A stretch of DNA of 64,000 bases from Pseudobdellovibrionaceae bacterium (GCA_947444305.1 CANEZP010000005.1:167771-231770), one strand, 5' to 3'. Positions 9,415 through 18,493 are shown, counted from the stretch's first letter. The notes: generated by a model not told the origin, from the letters alone. Translations and numbers: made by a program.

Positions 9415-9906
9415 ATCTTTAATTTCGCCGCAGGCAAGGCGATCACCGGCGTCACCCGACGGTTGCGATTTGTAATCGTCGGGTTTTGCGTGAATGATCA
9501 GCGCGGTACCGCCGGTTTTTAGCAGCGAAGTTTCGCCTTTACCTAAGCGCACGTGAGCATTGGTGAGCTCGGTGCTTAATTTTCCGTCGGCGCCGACGGT
9601 AATGTTCGGCATGTCGCCCGCATGCGGCCCACCTTCAACCTGCCCGTGCGCCTTTTTTGTCGGCGCAAAGTGCCCACCCGCGGAATCAAACTTAGGCGCC
9701 TCGCAAGTTCCTTTTTCATGAAAATGGATAGCGTGCGGCCCGGGTGGTAAGTTTTTTAAGTTTAGTTTTAAACGTACACCCGCGGGCATTTCGGTCAGCG
9801 AAACCTGGCCGACGTCTTCACCCTTTCCGTTTTTGAGATTTACTTCGATCGGGCTTGCCGCGTAAGCCGACGTTGAGATTGCCATTGCGATAATTATTGA
9901 TTTCAT
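9400..9906 (-). CDS. sodC: superoxide dismutase [Cu-Zn]
   Basis: 168 residues with a signal peptide ending at ISTSAYA, so periplasmic. It disproportionates superoxide to oxygen and peroxide. Metal ligands are visible: HFHEKG (copper His pair), GGHFAP, then HGQVEGGPHAGD with the bridging and zinc histidines and Asp, and the late IIHAKPDD. The disulphide cysteines (GTCEAP and LACGEI) are present, and the late Arg of the active site is seen in GDRLACG. ATG at 9906 is chosen because GGAGG precedes it; a longer frame to 9960 has no such site. Confidence 0.92.
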   Translation of the reverse strand: MKSIIIAMAISTSAYAASPIEVNLKNGKGEDVGQVSLTEMPAGVRLKLNLKNLPPGPHAIHFHEKGTCEAPKFDSAGGHFAPTKKAHGQVEGGPHAGDMPNITVGADGKLSTELTNAHVRLGKGETSLLKTGGTALIIHAKPDDYKSQPSGDAGDRLACGEIKDLVTK

Positions 9907-9969
9907 AAGAACCTCCGTTGCGGATGAGATTCTCACCGATCGGCGCCAGCGGCAAGCCAAGGCTTTCGC

Positions 9970-10467
9970 TTAAGTAAGAGCCTTTTCGTACTCCACGACG
10001 TTGTTCGCTTTACGCTCGCCCACGTAACTATAACTACGGCCGTTGGAGCGGAATCCAACTTTACTCCAAAATCCGCTCACATCGTTGTCGTCGGATACGC
10101 CGAGTCTGATACGCGTGGCTCCGTGGGTTTCTTTAACGTAAGATTCAAGAGCGTAGTAACACTCGCGACCCATTCCCCGCCGGTGCAAATCCTCGCGCAC
10201 GAGTAGCAACCCAAGGTAGGCGATCGCGGTTTCGGGGTGGTTGACGTGCAGTTCGGCGGTACCGACGGGCTCGCCGTTATCGTCGCGGATGAGAAGAAAT
10301 TCTTTGCGATAATCCGCGGTTATGTTGGCCGGAGCACAAAGGACGGCGTCACTCACCGTCGCGAGGGTCGGAAGGCACCCTTCAACCTGCAAAAAATAAT
10401 GTGGCGCCTTCTCAAAAATGGAGAGTATTAAACTCTGCGATGAGAGATTAACGGGCTGCAAGTCCAT
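9970..10467 (-). CDS. GNAT family N-acetyltransferase
   Basis: 165 residues. The acetyl-CoA loop is seen as VREDLHRRGMGREC (RxxGxG/A), followed by a helix and an FWSKVGF segment near the end, as in GNAT acetyltransferases. The early part (SIFEKAPHYFLQVEGCLPT) resembles a clade of GNATs that is annotated only by family. Substrate unknown. It may form a unit with the small gene immediately upstream at 10485. Confidence 0.8.
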   Translation of the reverse strand: MDLQPVNLSSQSLILSIFEKAPHYFLQVEGCLPTLATVSDAVLCAPANITADYRKEFLLIRDDNGEPVGTAELHVNHPETAIAYLGLLLVREDLHRRGMGRECYYALESYVKETHGATRIRLGVSDDNDVSGFWSKVGFRSNGRSYSYVGERKANNVVEYEKALT

Positions 10468-10484
10468 TACGTGGTTCTATACCA

Positions 10485-10784
10485 TTAAGATTCCGATGCA
10501 AGTCCAGATATGAATCGTAATCGGCCGGCCACGCGCAGGAAGTGATCGCCGCGCGCGAGTATCGTGTGCTCCTCACATTCGTAGGCGAGCAGATTCATTT
10601 CCGCGTGCGGCGTTAATCGAATGAAAGTTCCTTCACCTAATTCTTGCCGCTCATAATTATAGACGGCGATTTTTTCGCCGGGGCGGAGTTCGTCCATAAA
10701 TAAAAAGTCGCACGGCAACATACCCTTGTCACCGGGGCGTTTTAGAACTTCTGTAGGGTGATGTGCACGTAAACTAAAGCGCAA
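10485..10784 (-). CDS. hypothetical protein, 99 aa
   Basis: No family recognised. The frame begins with TTG at 10784; an internal ATG at 10721 would give 78 residues beginning MLPCDFLF, and I cannot decide between them. The body reads like a small beta-rich domain (GEKIAVYNYERQELGEGTF, then ARGDHFLRVAGRLRFI). It lies 17 bp upstream of the GNAT gene on the same strand and is divergent from the 10835 gene. Confidence 0.5.
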   Translation of the reverse strand: MRFSLRAHHPTEVLKRPGDKGMLPCDFLFMDELRPGEKIAVYNYERQELGEGTFIRLTPHAEMNLLAYECEEHTILARGDHFLRVAGRLRFISGLASES

Positions 10785-10834
10785 CGCTGGCCTGGGTCTT
10801 GCTGAAAATAAAGGTGTTTCCGAAGGAGGAAATT

Positions 10835-11176
10835 ATGCAGACCGAATTGAACCGCAGTACTATTCAGAATCCGACGCAATCTCAATCGTTGGAGAATCCG
10901 CATTTCGATCAATTGGCCCAGAGTCTGAGCGGTGCGATCACCGAATTTTCCGATCAATCTCCGGCGATCTTCGCCACCATCACCGAGGCCTTGCGCCCGA
11001 TCGGTGAATACTCCATCAGAACGTGGAACATGGGCAGCAGCTTTGTCCGCCGCTATCCCGTACAAACGGCGGTCGGTGTCGTTGCGATCGGTTTCGTCGC
11101 GTCGATGTTGGTTAGACGCTCGGCCCAGATGGCCGAGTCCGCTATGCCCGTCAGCGCCGACGGTCGTCAGTACTAA
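10835..11176 (+). CDS. small membrane-anchored protein, DUF883/ElaB-like
   Basis: 113 residues, hydrophilic and Gln/Ser-rich at the N-terminus, with one membrane helix near residues 78-97 (VQTAVGVVAIGFVASMLVRR) preceded by RRYP. This C-terminal pattern is like ElaB/YqjD/DUF883 inner-membrane proteins, some of which bind ribosomes, but the similarity is short. An excellent AAGGAGGA site precedes the ATG at 10835. Confidence 0.65.
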   Translation: MQTELNRSTIQNPTQSQSLENPHFDQLAQSLSGAITEFSDQSPAIFATITEALRPIGEYSIRTWNMGSSFVRRYPVQTAVGVVAIGFVASMLVRRSAQMAESAMPVSADGRQY

Positions 11177-11189
11177 GATTAATCTTAGT
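11172..11189. repeat. perfect 18-bp palindrome spanning two convergent stop codons
   Basis: ACTAAGATTAATCTTAGT reads identically on both strands. It contains the TAA of the 10835 gene and the TAA of the convergent FMN reductase gene. It might act as a weak bidirectional end-of-transcript structure, but it is AT-rich and has no loop. Confidence 0.6.
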
Positions 11190-11715
11190 CCACAAAGGAC
11201 GAAAGAAGTTTGGCCAGTCGATCACGGCTGGCCTTTTCTTTAAGTTCACCATTCTCAGCAAACGCTTCGTTCGCATGCGGTAACCCCGACATTTCGGGAT
11301 ACACAAAACAACCGAGCACCTCAAACGGCCGGCGTGAATGCCAAAGGCCCCTTGTCGCACCAAGCGCGCCGGGCGATGCCCCGATCAACAATACTTTTTT
11401 GCGTTTAAAGTTATCTTTTTGGAAACGAGACAACCAGTCGACCGTGTTTTTCAATGCCGCCGCGATCGAACCGTTGTACTCGGGGCAGGCAATGACGAGC
11501 GCTTCGCAATGCTCAAGCTTTTTCCCCAAGGCGACCACTCCCTCGGGAAATTGCTTATCTTCAATATCTTGATCGTAGACGGGCATTGGATAGTCCGCGA
11601 GGTCTAATAGCTCAGCTTCGTGACCGGCTTCGCGCAACAGATCATTCGCCACGCGTGCGTATTTTTTGTTTAAGGACTCCCTACGCAGTGAGCCCGCGAA
11701 ACAAATCATCTTCAT
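11185..11715 (-). CDS. NAD(P)H-dependent FMN reductase family protein
   Basis: 176 residues of flavodoxin-like fold. The phosphate-binding loop GSLRRESLNKKYA lies at the N-terminus and the isoalloxazine-contacting segment CPEYNGSIAAALKN in the middle; both are signatures of the FMN_red family (ChrR/azoreductase-type quinone or chromate reductases). Likely a cytosolic flavoenzyme in redox defence. The gene sits just downstream of topoisomerase IB on the same strand (18-bp gap). Confidence 0.88.
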   Translation of the reverse strand: MKMICFAGSLRRESLNKKYARVANDLLREAGHEAELLDLADYPMPVYDQDIEDKQFPEGVVALGKKLEHCEALVIACPEYNGSIAAALKNTVDWLSRFQKDNFKRKKVLLIGASPGALGATRGLWHSRRPFEVLGCFVYPEMSGLPHANEAFAENGELKEKASRDRLAKLLSSFVD

Positions 11716-11733
11716 TTAGCGCTCCCGACCGCG

Positions 11734-12810
11734 TTAGCGGCGATGAAGAATATCTAGGGTAACGAGTTCGTCCAATGTGTAGGGCGACGACGGCTTGTAG
11801 GAGCGTTTACGTTTGCGATACGCATCGTGCAAAAAACCGTCGGCATCGGCTTCGGTAATCGCGGGGTGGATATAGTACTTGCGGCAGATCGCGACGGTAT
11901 TTCGCAAATGGCCCGCAACATTTTTGATCACGCCGCAGAGCCTGACCTTTTCGGCTCGCGCACTGAGCTCTTCTTCCCGGCGGCCAAGCTTCGCAAGCTC
12001 TTGTACCGCTTTGACCGTACCGTGCCAGGTCCGAAAATCTTTAGCCGTCACGGGATGATCGATGATGCCGCGAAGGTAGTCATTTACGTCGCCTGAGCTA
12101 ATGTCATGAGCGCCTCCGTTGTCATCTTCGTACGCAAATAATTCTTCACCGGGCAAATCCTGGCAACGGGCTACGATACGACTTAAGCGCGCATCGGCAA
12201 GTTGCACTTCGTGCGCGACGCCGCTTTTTCCTTTGAAGCGAAATTTCATTTTGTTGCCGCTGACTTTAGCGTGCTGATTCAAAATTGTGGTCAGACCGTA
12301 AGAATCATTTTCGGCCGCGTAGATATCGTTACCGATACGAATGCGGGTTAGCTCCATCAGTTTAACGACGGCCGATAGGACTTTTTGCTTACTGAGGCCG
12401 GGCGACGTCAAATCGGCTTCGACGCGCGCGCGGATCAGCGGAAGACTTTCGCCGAAGTTGAGCAGCTTGCCGAATTTAGTTTCGTTACGGGCAACGTTCC
12501 ATTTTTCATGATAGCGATACTGCTTACGGCCGCGCACGTCGCGGCCCGTGCACTGCAAATGTCCGTTAGCCGTTTTACAGATCCAAACATCTTTCCACGC
12601 CGGCGGGATCACCAAAGATTTTATGCGTTGGACGGTCTTCGCGTCCCGCAGCCGCTTTTTTTGATCGAAAAAGATAAAGCTTTTGCCCGCCCGTTTACGC
12701 GTGTACCCGGGTTGCGAATCGGTCACGTACCGTAATCCCGACTCTTGTGCGAAGACCGAAATCTCTTCGATGGCTTTCGCTATATCAACGACGTCTTTGC
12801 GTTCGTACAT
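11734..12810 (-). CDS. DNA topoisomerase IB (poxvirus type)
   Basis: 358 residues. It relaxes supercoils through a 3'-phosphotyrosyl intermediate. The N-terminal domain shows YVTDSQPGYTRKRAGKSF and IPPAWKDVWIC; the catalytic core shows ELTRIRIGND (first catalytic Arg), KFRFKGKSG, KDFRTWHGTV (Arg/His) and the active-site Tyr in KYYIHPAI. This matches bacterial poxvirus-like type IB enzymes. ATG at 12810 is preceded by AGGAG; the frame extends to 12909 but lacks support. It may be co-transcribed with the downstream FMN reductase. Confidence 0.93.
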   Translation of the reverse strand: MYERKDVVDIAKAIEEISVFAQESGLRYVTDSQPGYTRKRAGKSFIFFDQKKRLRDAKTVQRIKSLVIPPAWKDVWICKTANGHLQCTGRDVRGRKQYRYHEKWNVARNETKFGKLLNFGESLPLIRARVEADLTSPGLSKQKVLSAVVKLMELTRIRIGNDIYAAENDSYGLTTILNQHAKVSGNKMKFRFKGKSGVAHEVQLADARLSRIVARCQDLPGEELFAYEDDNGGAHDISSGDVNDYLRGIIDHPVTAKDFRTWHGTVKAVQELAKLGRREEELSARAEKVRLCGVIKNVAGHLRNTVAICRKYYIHPAITEADADGFLHDAYRKRKRSYKPSSPYTLDELVTLDILHRR

Positions 12811-12908
12811 TCTAAAATCTCCTGGCTTAACAGGGATACAGCAGAAAACGCGCCATGCCCTACGAAAAACAAGAGATATTGGGAACTCAGCCCCGGGGAA
12901 ATTTTCCA

Positions 12909-12933
12909 CGGCTGGCTAAGTTTCCCCCAGCCG
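12909..12933. other. stem-loop between divergent topoisomerase and FHA genes
   Basis: CGGCTGG and CCAGCCG form a 7-bp stem with an 11-base loop in the 243-bp divergent intergenic region. No U-run follows on either strand. It could be an operator or leader structure; its role is unknown. Confidence 0.35.
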
Positions 12934-13053
12934 GCGCCCGTGCGCACCACCGCTCTACGAACGTCCAGCTTCCATCGCGTTTTTCGAAGAGTTGAGCAGG
13001 ATTAGACCAACGTCCGGCAACCTTGTTGCGCATCCTACCGAAAAGGAGTGTAG

Positions 13054-13908
13054 ATGAGCGTAAGGCCTAAGATTAATCATTATTTGGTGCACGACGAAAC
13101 GGGACAGCGTTACCCCGTCGGTGAAGAAGTCGTCATCGGCAGATCGGCCGGCGATATCGTTTTCAACGACGACGCCAAACTTTCGAGCCAGCACTGCCGC
13201 ATCTTGCAAACGCCGCAAGGCTTGGGCATTCACGATTTAGGTTCAAGCAACGGAACCTTCGTCGATGGCATTCGTTTAAACGCCCAAAAAGTTTATATGT
13301 TTAAAAGCGGCAGCCTGCTCACCGCCGGCAACCAAGCGTTTAAACTTCAGGACGCGAACGTATCGCGCAAACGCCCACGCCGGAAAAAGCGTTCTAAGAA
13401 AAAACCAGGTTGGGATTTCATGTCGGTGTTCGCGGCCGTTGCTTTTATCGCGGCCGCACTTTTCTTCGTGCACGCATTTCTTGGCATGAAGAAGACCGAG
13501 ACCGAAGCGAAGGTCGAAATTTTTTCGCCGTTTAACCTCGTCGAGAAAGAAATGAAGGCCGCATTTAACGACTACAAAGAGCTGGGTCGTGCGCAAGCGG
13601 CCGGCGAAATCAGCGATAAAGGTGTCGCCGCGAGTATCCGTAAATTCCTAATTCCACGATTGAGCGCCGTTCACGAGAAGCTAGGTGTAATAAAGCCTTC
13701 CGGCGAATACGAAAAACGTAAACTCGCGCTGGATAAAAAATTAGTCATGGCTCTAATTGAACAAGTCGGTGCGATGGCCTCATACGCCGAAACGAAAGCG
13801 CCGAATTACGCAAAAGAGGTCGAGCGCTTGACCGCGGTCGCCGCCAACATCAGCGAAGAAGCACAGAAGCTCGACGCCAGCCGCAAACCCGCAAATTACG
13901 ATTACTAA
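13054..13908 (+). CDS. FHA domain membrane protein
   Basis: 284 residues. An N-terminal forkhead-associated domain (about 10-105) has the conserved IGRSAGDIVFNDDAKLSSQH and GSSNGTFVDG motifs, which bind phosphothreonine. A very basic linker (RKRPRRKKRSKKKPG) is followed by one membrane helix at about 127-148, then a helical C-terminal domain of about 130 residues with no recognised family. Topology suggests a cytosolic FHA reader anchored in the inner membrane. AAGGAG precedes the ATG. No Ser/Thr kinase is seen in this window. Confidence 0.88.
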   Translation: MSVRPKINHYLVHDETGQRYPVGEEVVIGRSAGDIVFNDDAKLSSQHCRILQTPQGLGIHDLGSSNGTFVDGIRLNAQKVYMFKSGSLLTAGNQAFKLQDANVSRKRPRRKKRSKKKPGWDFMSVFAAVAFIAAALFFVHAFLGMKKTETEAKVEIFSPFNLVEKEMKAAFNDYKELGRAQAAGEISDKGVAASIRKFLIPRLSAVHEKLGVIKPSGEYEKRKLALDKKLVMALIEQVGAMASYAETKAPNYAKEVERLTAVAANISEEAQKLDASRKPANYDY

Positions 13909-13910
13909 TT

Positions 13911-14678
13911 CTAAGTCTGTTTCCGGTAGGTGGCTTCTACGCCGGTGAAAAATGCGTAGGCAATCAAGCCCAGCGCGACGATGCCTACGAGCGCATGCCC
14001 GTAAGGCTGAGTCCGTAACGTTTCCCACGCTTCTTTCAGGCCACCGGCCTCACGCGAACTTCGCTTGAGCGCCGCCTGGATAAAAAAACTGCCGATGATT
14101 AGAAAAACGAATCCCCTTGCGACCAAGCCGAACTTGCAAATGGATTTAAGGGTTCGCCCGCCGCGGACGGGAATGGAAATGTAATCGCAAAACTGTTCAC
14201 GCCAAGCGATCACGAACTGCGCAATCGCAAAGATGAGGATGCCCGCTCCCACCCCGCCGAGCAACCAATCGCCCATCGGAAGTTTAAGCAAAAAGCGCGC
14301 GAGCAGTGTTTCGGTTCGCGGCCCACGCGTGCTCGTGAGTAAAAACATCAACGCGAAAGCGTAAGCGCCGAGGACAACATGAAAGACCGCGCCGGCCATA
14401 CGACCCGAACGGATACAGTAACCTTTAAAGTCACTTCCAAGGTGATCGGAATCCGTTATGGCCTGAATCGCCCGCCAGATAGCGTAACAAAAGAGGCCGA
14501 GCGCGATGACAGAAAGCAGGAACGTACCGAAGGGTTGTTCTAAGAGGTTGCGCATGGCGCCCTTCGTGTCGGTCGCCTTCCCATGGGAGTCGCCGACGGC
14601 CATGAGCAAAGCTAGGCCGCCGATTAAAAAATAAACCATACCCCGGGAAATCAAACCGATGCGCGCCAGTGCTTCCAT
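13911..14678 (-). CDS. DUF1206 integral membrane protein
   Basis: About 255 residues with six predicted helices arranged as repeated pairs, each pair starting with a short ARIGLISRGMVYFLIG-like or GLVARGFVFLIIG segment, the DUF1206 repeat. Function unknown; family members are sometimes linked with stress tolerance. ATG at 14678 is chosen; a TTG at 14687 would overlap the upstream gene's stop. No strong ribosome binding site, which fits coupling to the upstream gene. Confidence 0.8.
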   Translation of the reverse strand: MEALARIGLISRGMVYFLIGGLALLMAVGDSHGKATDTKGAMRNLLEQPFGTFLLSVIALGLFCYAIWRAIQAITDSDHLGSDFKGYCIRSGRMAGAVFHVVLGAYAFALMFLLTSTRGPRTETLLARFLLKLPMGDWLLGGVGAGILIFAIAQFVIAWREQFCDYISIPVRGGRTLKSICKFGLVARGFVFLIIGSFFIQAALKRSSREAGGLKEAWETLRTQPYGHALVGIVALGLIAYAFFTGVEATYRKQT

Positions 14679-14683
14679 GGCGA

Positions 14684-16024
14684 TCAATCGAAGAATGAGT
14701 AAGACGGGTACGGAACTAAATCATGAATGCGCCCGTCGAGACTCGTTGAAATCGGCGACGAGCTTGAACCGGTAATCTTATATAATTTGCCGTCTTGCCC
14801 TAACCCGACTAAGTCACTCCCCGCCTTCTGAATTCTTTTGTAAGGCTGGTCGAGCGTGAGATTACTCGGGCGTACGAATGCGGAAGTACCCTGACAACCG
14901 AAATCGAATACGCGGCCCGACTCGGTCACGAGCGAGGCACTCGCGGCCGCACGGTCATAACCGTTCGGGTAGACGATGTTAGCCGCGATCTCGCCGTTTA
15001 ACGCCACTTCACTCACCGTGGCCGCGCGAGGATCGCACGTGAACACGACTTTATTTTTGAAGACTTTCGAAGTCCACTGCGCGGAGATATGTACCCCGAC
15101 CCAGTTACTACGCTGCTGCGGCGTTTGGCCGTTGTACTCGATCGCAATATCCCCGGCTTCTTGGTTAATTTCACCCTCGTTGTTCACGAACAGGTATTTC
15201 GCCTTCAAGTTTTTATCGTCGGGATAGAGCACCATGTGTTGCGCACGTAAAGAGATCTGGCCCACCGCGGGTGAATTCCCCAATCGCTTGAGCTGGCCTT
15301 GGGTGTTAACCGTGTTGAATTCGCCGGTGTTGCTCATGATCAGGAACTGCGGAGTACGGTCGACGCGTACTTTATTTTCAAAAGCTTCATCGGCGTAAAT
15401 AACCGAACTTGCGCGCGAGTAAGCGCGAAGGGCCGGGTGCACCTCGCTCGCGTATTTTGCAATCTGCGCGTACGTTTCAACCGTGACGGCGTACGAACCA
15501 CCGTCGCTGATACGGGTATCGCAAGCGCCCTGTAAACCTTGGCGCGGGCCGTGGCTGCAAGTCATGTGTGGGAACCCGTCGATATGACGGGCTTCGTGCA
15601 TGAACACGCTCGCGAGATCTAGCGAGGTGAAGTTCGGCGTCAGCGCCGTCGGACAAACGTACATGCTCGTACCGAAGAAATAAACGTAAGCGACGACGCC
15701 CTTGGGGCATGACGATTGAACTTCAAATTTATCAATGCGGCCGATGAAGTAACCGTACCAATCATTAGCAAATTTACCGGAGAAAAGTTCATCGGCGCTG
15801 TTGGGCATTTGCGCAGCGAAAACCGTTTTGCGCATAAACATGATTCCCGCGAGCAATCGTGAAGTCGGTGAATCATCGAGGCAGTATTCGGCGTTCTTTA
15901 AGTTATCGAATTGACGGAAGTGGCTCGCGATCGTGGACATCTCGGCCTGCGGTATGCAATCGGCCGAAGCCGAAAAGCCGGCGCACAACAAAAACATGGA
16001 ACAAATCCACCCCTTGAATCCCAT
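14684..16024 (-). CDS. secreted putative zinc metalloprotease with HExxHxxGxxH motif
   Basis: 446 residues with a signal peptide ending at FSASA. The segment VFMHEARHIDGFPH at about residues 138-151 contains HExxHxxGxxH, the zinc motif of metzincins, inside a Cys-rich N-terminal domain (CIPQ, YCLDD, SSCPKG, YVCPT, MTCSHG, GACDTR). The C-terminal half repeats a pattern of hydrophobic strand, small residues and Gly (FLIMSNTGEF, YLFVNNEGEI, ASLVTESGRVF, LVGLGQDGKLY), which suggests beta-propeller or beta-sandwich blades. No named family recognised. The start ATG at 16024 follows a G-run. Peptidase activity is inferred from the motif only. Confidence 0.7.
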   Translation of the reverse strand: MGFKGWICSMFLLCAGFSASADCIPQAEMSTIASHFRQFDNLKNAEYCLDDSPTSRLLAGIMFMRKTVFAAQMPNSADELFSGKFANDWYGYFIGRIDKFEVQSSCPKGVVAYVYFFGTSMYVCPTALTPNFTSLDLASVFMHEARHIDGFPHMTCSHGPRQGLQGACDTRISDGGSYAVTVETYAQIAKYASEVHPALRAYSRASSVIYADEAFENKVRVDRTPQFLIMSNTGEFNTVNTQGQLKRLGNSPAVGQISLRAQHMVLYPDDKNLKAKYLFVNNEGEINQEAGDIAIEYNGQTPQQRSNWVGVHISAQWTSKVFKNKVVFTCDPRAATVSEVALNGEIAANIVYPNGYDRAAASASLVTESGRVFDFGCQGTSAFVRPSNLTLDQPYKRIQKAGSDLVGLGQDGKLYKITGSSSSPISTSLDGRIHDLVPYPSYSFFD

Positions 16025-16110
16025 ATACCCCCCCGGATATTCGTGGCTCGCACGAAGCGAAACCGTACGTGAAAGACGATCGCATCACGGGGTGGGGTAA
16101 AGGGCAAAGA

Positions 16111-16794
16111 TTATTGTTTCGAAAGTTGATCGAACTTTTCCTGCGCGTACGCTTTTATATATGGATCGGCACTGTCGGCAATAGCCTGCGCTAAGGTATC
16201 GCGCGCGGCGGGCTCCGTCCGGGCCTGGGCGAAGAGGCCATCGATCATCATGATCCGAAGCGATTTCTCGCGCACACCTTTGATCTCTTCCTCGCTATGC
16301 ACTTCGCCGCCTTCTTGGGTGAGCGGGGCGGTGATCGCCGCGCGCAATTCTTCCCTGCTCCGCGATCCGCCTTCTACGAGAATGTACGCCGACAGAATTT
16401 TTTCACGCGCGGCCGATTGGGGATGCATGATGAGTCCACGCAATTGCCGGGCCTGGGCGGGAGTGATTCGGCTCGCGAGAGATTTCAATTGCGATTCGGC
16501 CCGGCCGGCGTCGACGCTAGGATCATCGACCGATCTGGCTTGATCGCGAACCGTTCCAATGAACTCGGAATCGCCGCCGCTCACGGTCTGCCCAGAAGGG
16601 TTACTAATTTGCGCGGCCTGAGGGCCGGGCGCCGTGTTTGCCGGCGACCGGTTTTGTACGGATGTTGTCGCGGACGCGGTGGCTTCGTCTTCCCCCGCGA
16701 TCCCGGGCACGGCCTCGGCACGGTGATATCGAATCACGGCGAACACGGCCACGATCGTGATAACAACTAAGCCGAAAATAAATTTCGCGCGCAT
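16111..16794 (-). CDS. hypothetical membrane-anchored or exported helical protein
   Basis: About 227 residues from ATG 16794. An N-terminal hydrophobic helix (KFIFGLVVITIVAVFAVI) is followed by a low-complexity Ala/Ser/Thr/Gly linker to about residue 85, then a helical domain (LKSLASRITPAQARQLRGL and later repeats) that resembles HEAT-like alpha-helical repeats. No family recognised. A longer frame to 16845 lacks a better start. Probably periplasmic and tethered by its N-terminus. Confidence 0.65.
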   Translation of the reverse strand: MRAKFIFGLVVITIVAVFAVIRYHRAEAVPGIAGEDEATASATTSVQNRSPANTAPGPQAAQISNPSGQTVSGGDSEFIGTVRDQARSVDDPSVDAGRAESQLKSLASRITPAQARQLRGLIMHPQSAAREKILSAYILVEGGSRSREELRAAITAPLTQEGGEVHSEEEIKGVREKSLRIMMIDGLFAQARTEPAARDTLAQAIADSADPYIKAYAQEKFDQLSKQ

Positions 16795-16876
16795 TGGCCC
16801 CCCATTGCTCACAAAATAATGATCTTCACCGGGAGCCGCCGTCAAGTTCGCAGACGCATCAAGGCGGCATTAAGCA

Positions 16877-18493
16877 ATGACAACATCGCCGGAAGTTCTT
16901 ATAGAAAAGCTTAACTCCTGGGGGACCCCAAAAATGAGGCGCGAATTCTTTACGGCGATTATCGCACTTTGGTTATTGTCGGCCGCGGGAATGTACTTTC
17001 TGAGCAGCTCGGTGGGCTGGCTAGTTTTGACCACCTTCCTGCTTTTAATCGCCGTCTATGACGTTTTCCAATCGAAACACACGATCCTAAGAAATTTCCC
17101 GGTGATCGGCCACTTTCGTTACATGCTCGAAATGGTCAGGCCCGAAATGCAGCAGTACTTTATCGAATCCGACGTCACGGATGACCCGATTGCGCGCATT
17201 TACCGCGCCGTCGTTTACCAACGCAGTAAATCAGAAATTGAAACCGTGCCCTTCGGATCTCAACTCGATTTCTACGCGCGTGACTACCAGTGGATCAATC
17301 ATAGCTCCTACCCGCTTGATCTAAAAAGTTCTGATTTCCGCGTGACGATCGGCAATAGCCAATGCACGCAGCCTTACAACGCTTCACTGTTCAACGTGTC
17401 GGCCATGAGTTACGGATCGATCAGCAAGGCCGCGGTGCAAGCACTTAGCCGCGGCTCTTCACTCGCCGGCTGTTACATGAACACGGGCGAAGGCGGCGTA
17501 AGCCCGTATCACCTTGAAGGTGGATCCGATTTAGTTTGGCAAATCGGAACGGCTTACTTCGGCTGCCGCGACGCCAAAGGTTTCTTCTCTGAAAGTGACT
17601 TCGAAAAGATCAGCGGCCACGCGAATATCAAGATGATCGAGCTCAAGATCTCGCAGGGTGCAAAGCCCGGTCACGGCGGCATCTTGCCCGGCGTGAAAGT
17701 GAATCAAGAAATCGCCGAGATCCGCCATGTCCCCGTGGGTGAAACCGTTTTCTCGCCGCCCCACCACACGGCCTTTCATAATTCGCTTGAGCTCATGTAT
17801 TTCGTAAAACGCCTCCGCACTTTAAGCGGCGGTAAGCCGGTCGGCTTTAAACTTTGCTTAGGCCGCCGCGACGAATTTATCAAGATGACGGAAGCGATGC
17901 TCGAGACCGGAATTTATCCGGACTTTATCACCGTCGACGGCGGCGAAGGCGGGACCGGTGCAGCTCCGTTTGAGTTCATTAACTACGTCGGCAGCCCGTT
18001 AAACGAAGGGTTAGTCTTCGTGCACGAAACTTTAGTGAGCGCCGGATTACGCGAACACATTAAAATCATCGCCAGCGGTAAGATCATGACCGGCTTCAAC
18101 ATCTTCGAGAAGATTTCGCTTGGTGCCGATCTTTGCAACAGCGCGCGCGGGATGATGCTGGCGCTCGGCTGTATTCAAAGTTTGCGTTGCAACACCAACA
18201 ATTGCCCGACGGGAATTACGACGAACCGCAAGCGCTTCTACAAAGGCCTCGACGTAAACGACAAAAGCGTGCGCGTGATGCATTATCATAACAAAACCAT
18301 GATAAGCTTCCGTGATCTTTTGGGCGCCGCCGGGCACAGGCAGCCTTCGCAAATCAAAATGGGCGATATCTCTCGTCGCGAACATCACCGCATCGTAGAT
18401 CTCAATAAAATATACGAAGGTAATTCCTCCTTATCGCCGCAAGAAATTCGCGCGGGCGCGGCCGCCGGATCTCCGTCAGGGTCTTCGCACTAG
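16877..18493 (+). CDS. FMN-binding glutamate synthase family protein, membrane-anchored
   Basis: 538 residues. Two membrane helices (about 25-43 and 48-64) precede a glutamate-synthase-type FMN barrel: SAMSYGS at 174-180, NTGEGG at 201-206, AKPGHGGILP at 261-270, TVDGGEGGTGAAP at 351-363, IASGKI near 397. An iron-sulfur-like segment CIQSLRCNTNNCPTG at 431-445 matches the 3Fe-4S region of glutamate synthases. There is no N-terminal glutaminase domain, so the amide donor must be another protein or free ammonia; the true reaction of this family is poorly known. First gene of a four-gene unit: its stop shares one base with the MFS gene start. Confidence 0.9.
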   Translation: MTTSPEVLIEKLNSWGTPKMRREFFTAIIALWLLSAAGMYFLSSSVGWLVLTTFLLLIAVYDVFQSKHTILRNFPVIGHFRYMLEMVRPEMQQYFIESDVTDDPIARIYRAVVYQRSKSEIETVPFGSQLDFYARDYQWINHSSYPLDLKSSDFRVTIGNSQCTQPYNASLFNVSAMSYGSISKAAVQALSRGSSLAGCYMNTGEGGVSPYHLEGGSDLVWQIGTAYFGCRDAKGFFSESDFEKISGHANIKMIELKISQGAKPGHGGILPGVKVNQEIAEIRHVPVGETVFSPPHHTAFHNSLELMYFVKRLRTLSGGKPVGFKLCLGRRDEFIKMTEAMLETGIYPDFITVDGGEGGTGAAPFEFINYVGSPLNEGLVFVHETLVSAGLREHIKIIASGKIMTGFNIFEKISLGADLCNSARGMMLALGCIQSLRCNTNNCPTGITTNRKRFYKGLDVNDKSVRVMHYHNKTMISFRDLLGAAGHRQPSQIKMGDISRREHHRIVDLNKIYEGNSSLSPQEIRAGAAAGSPSGSSH

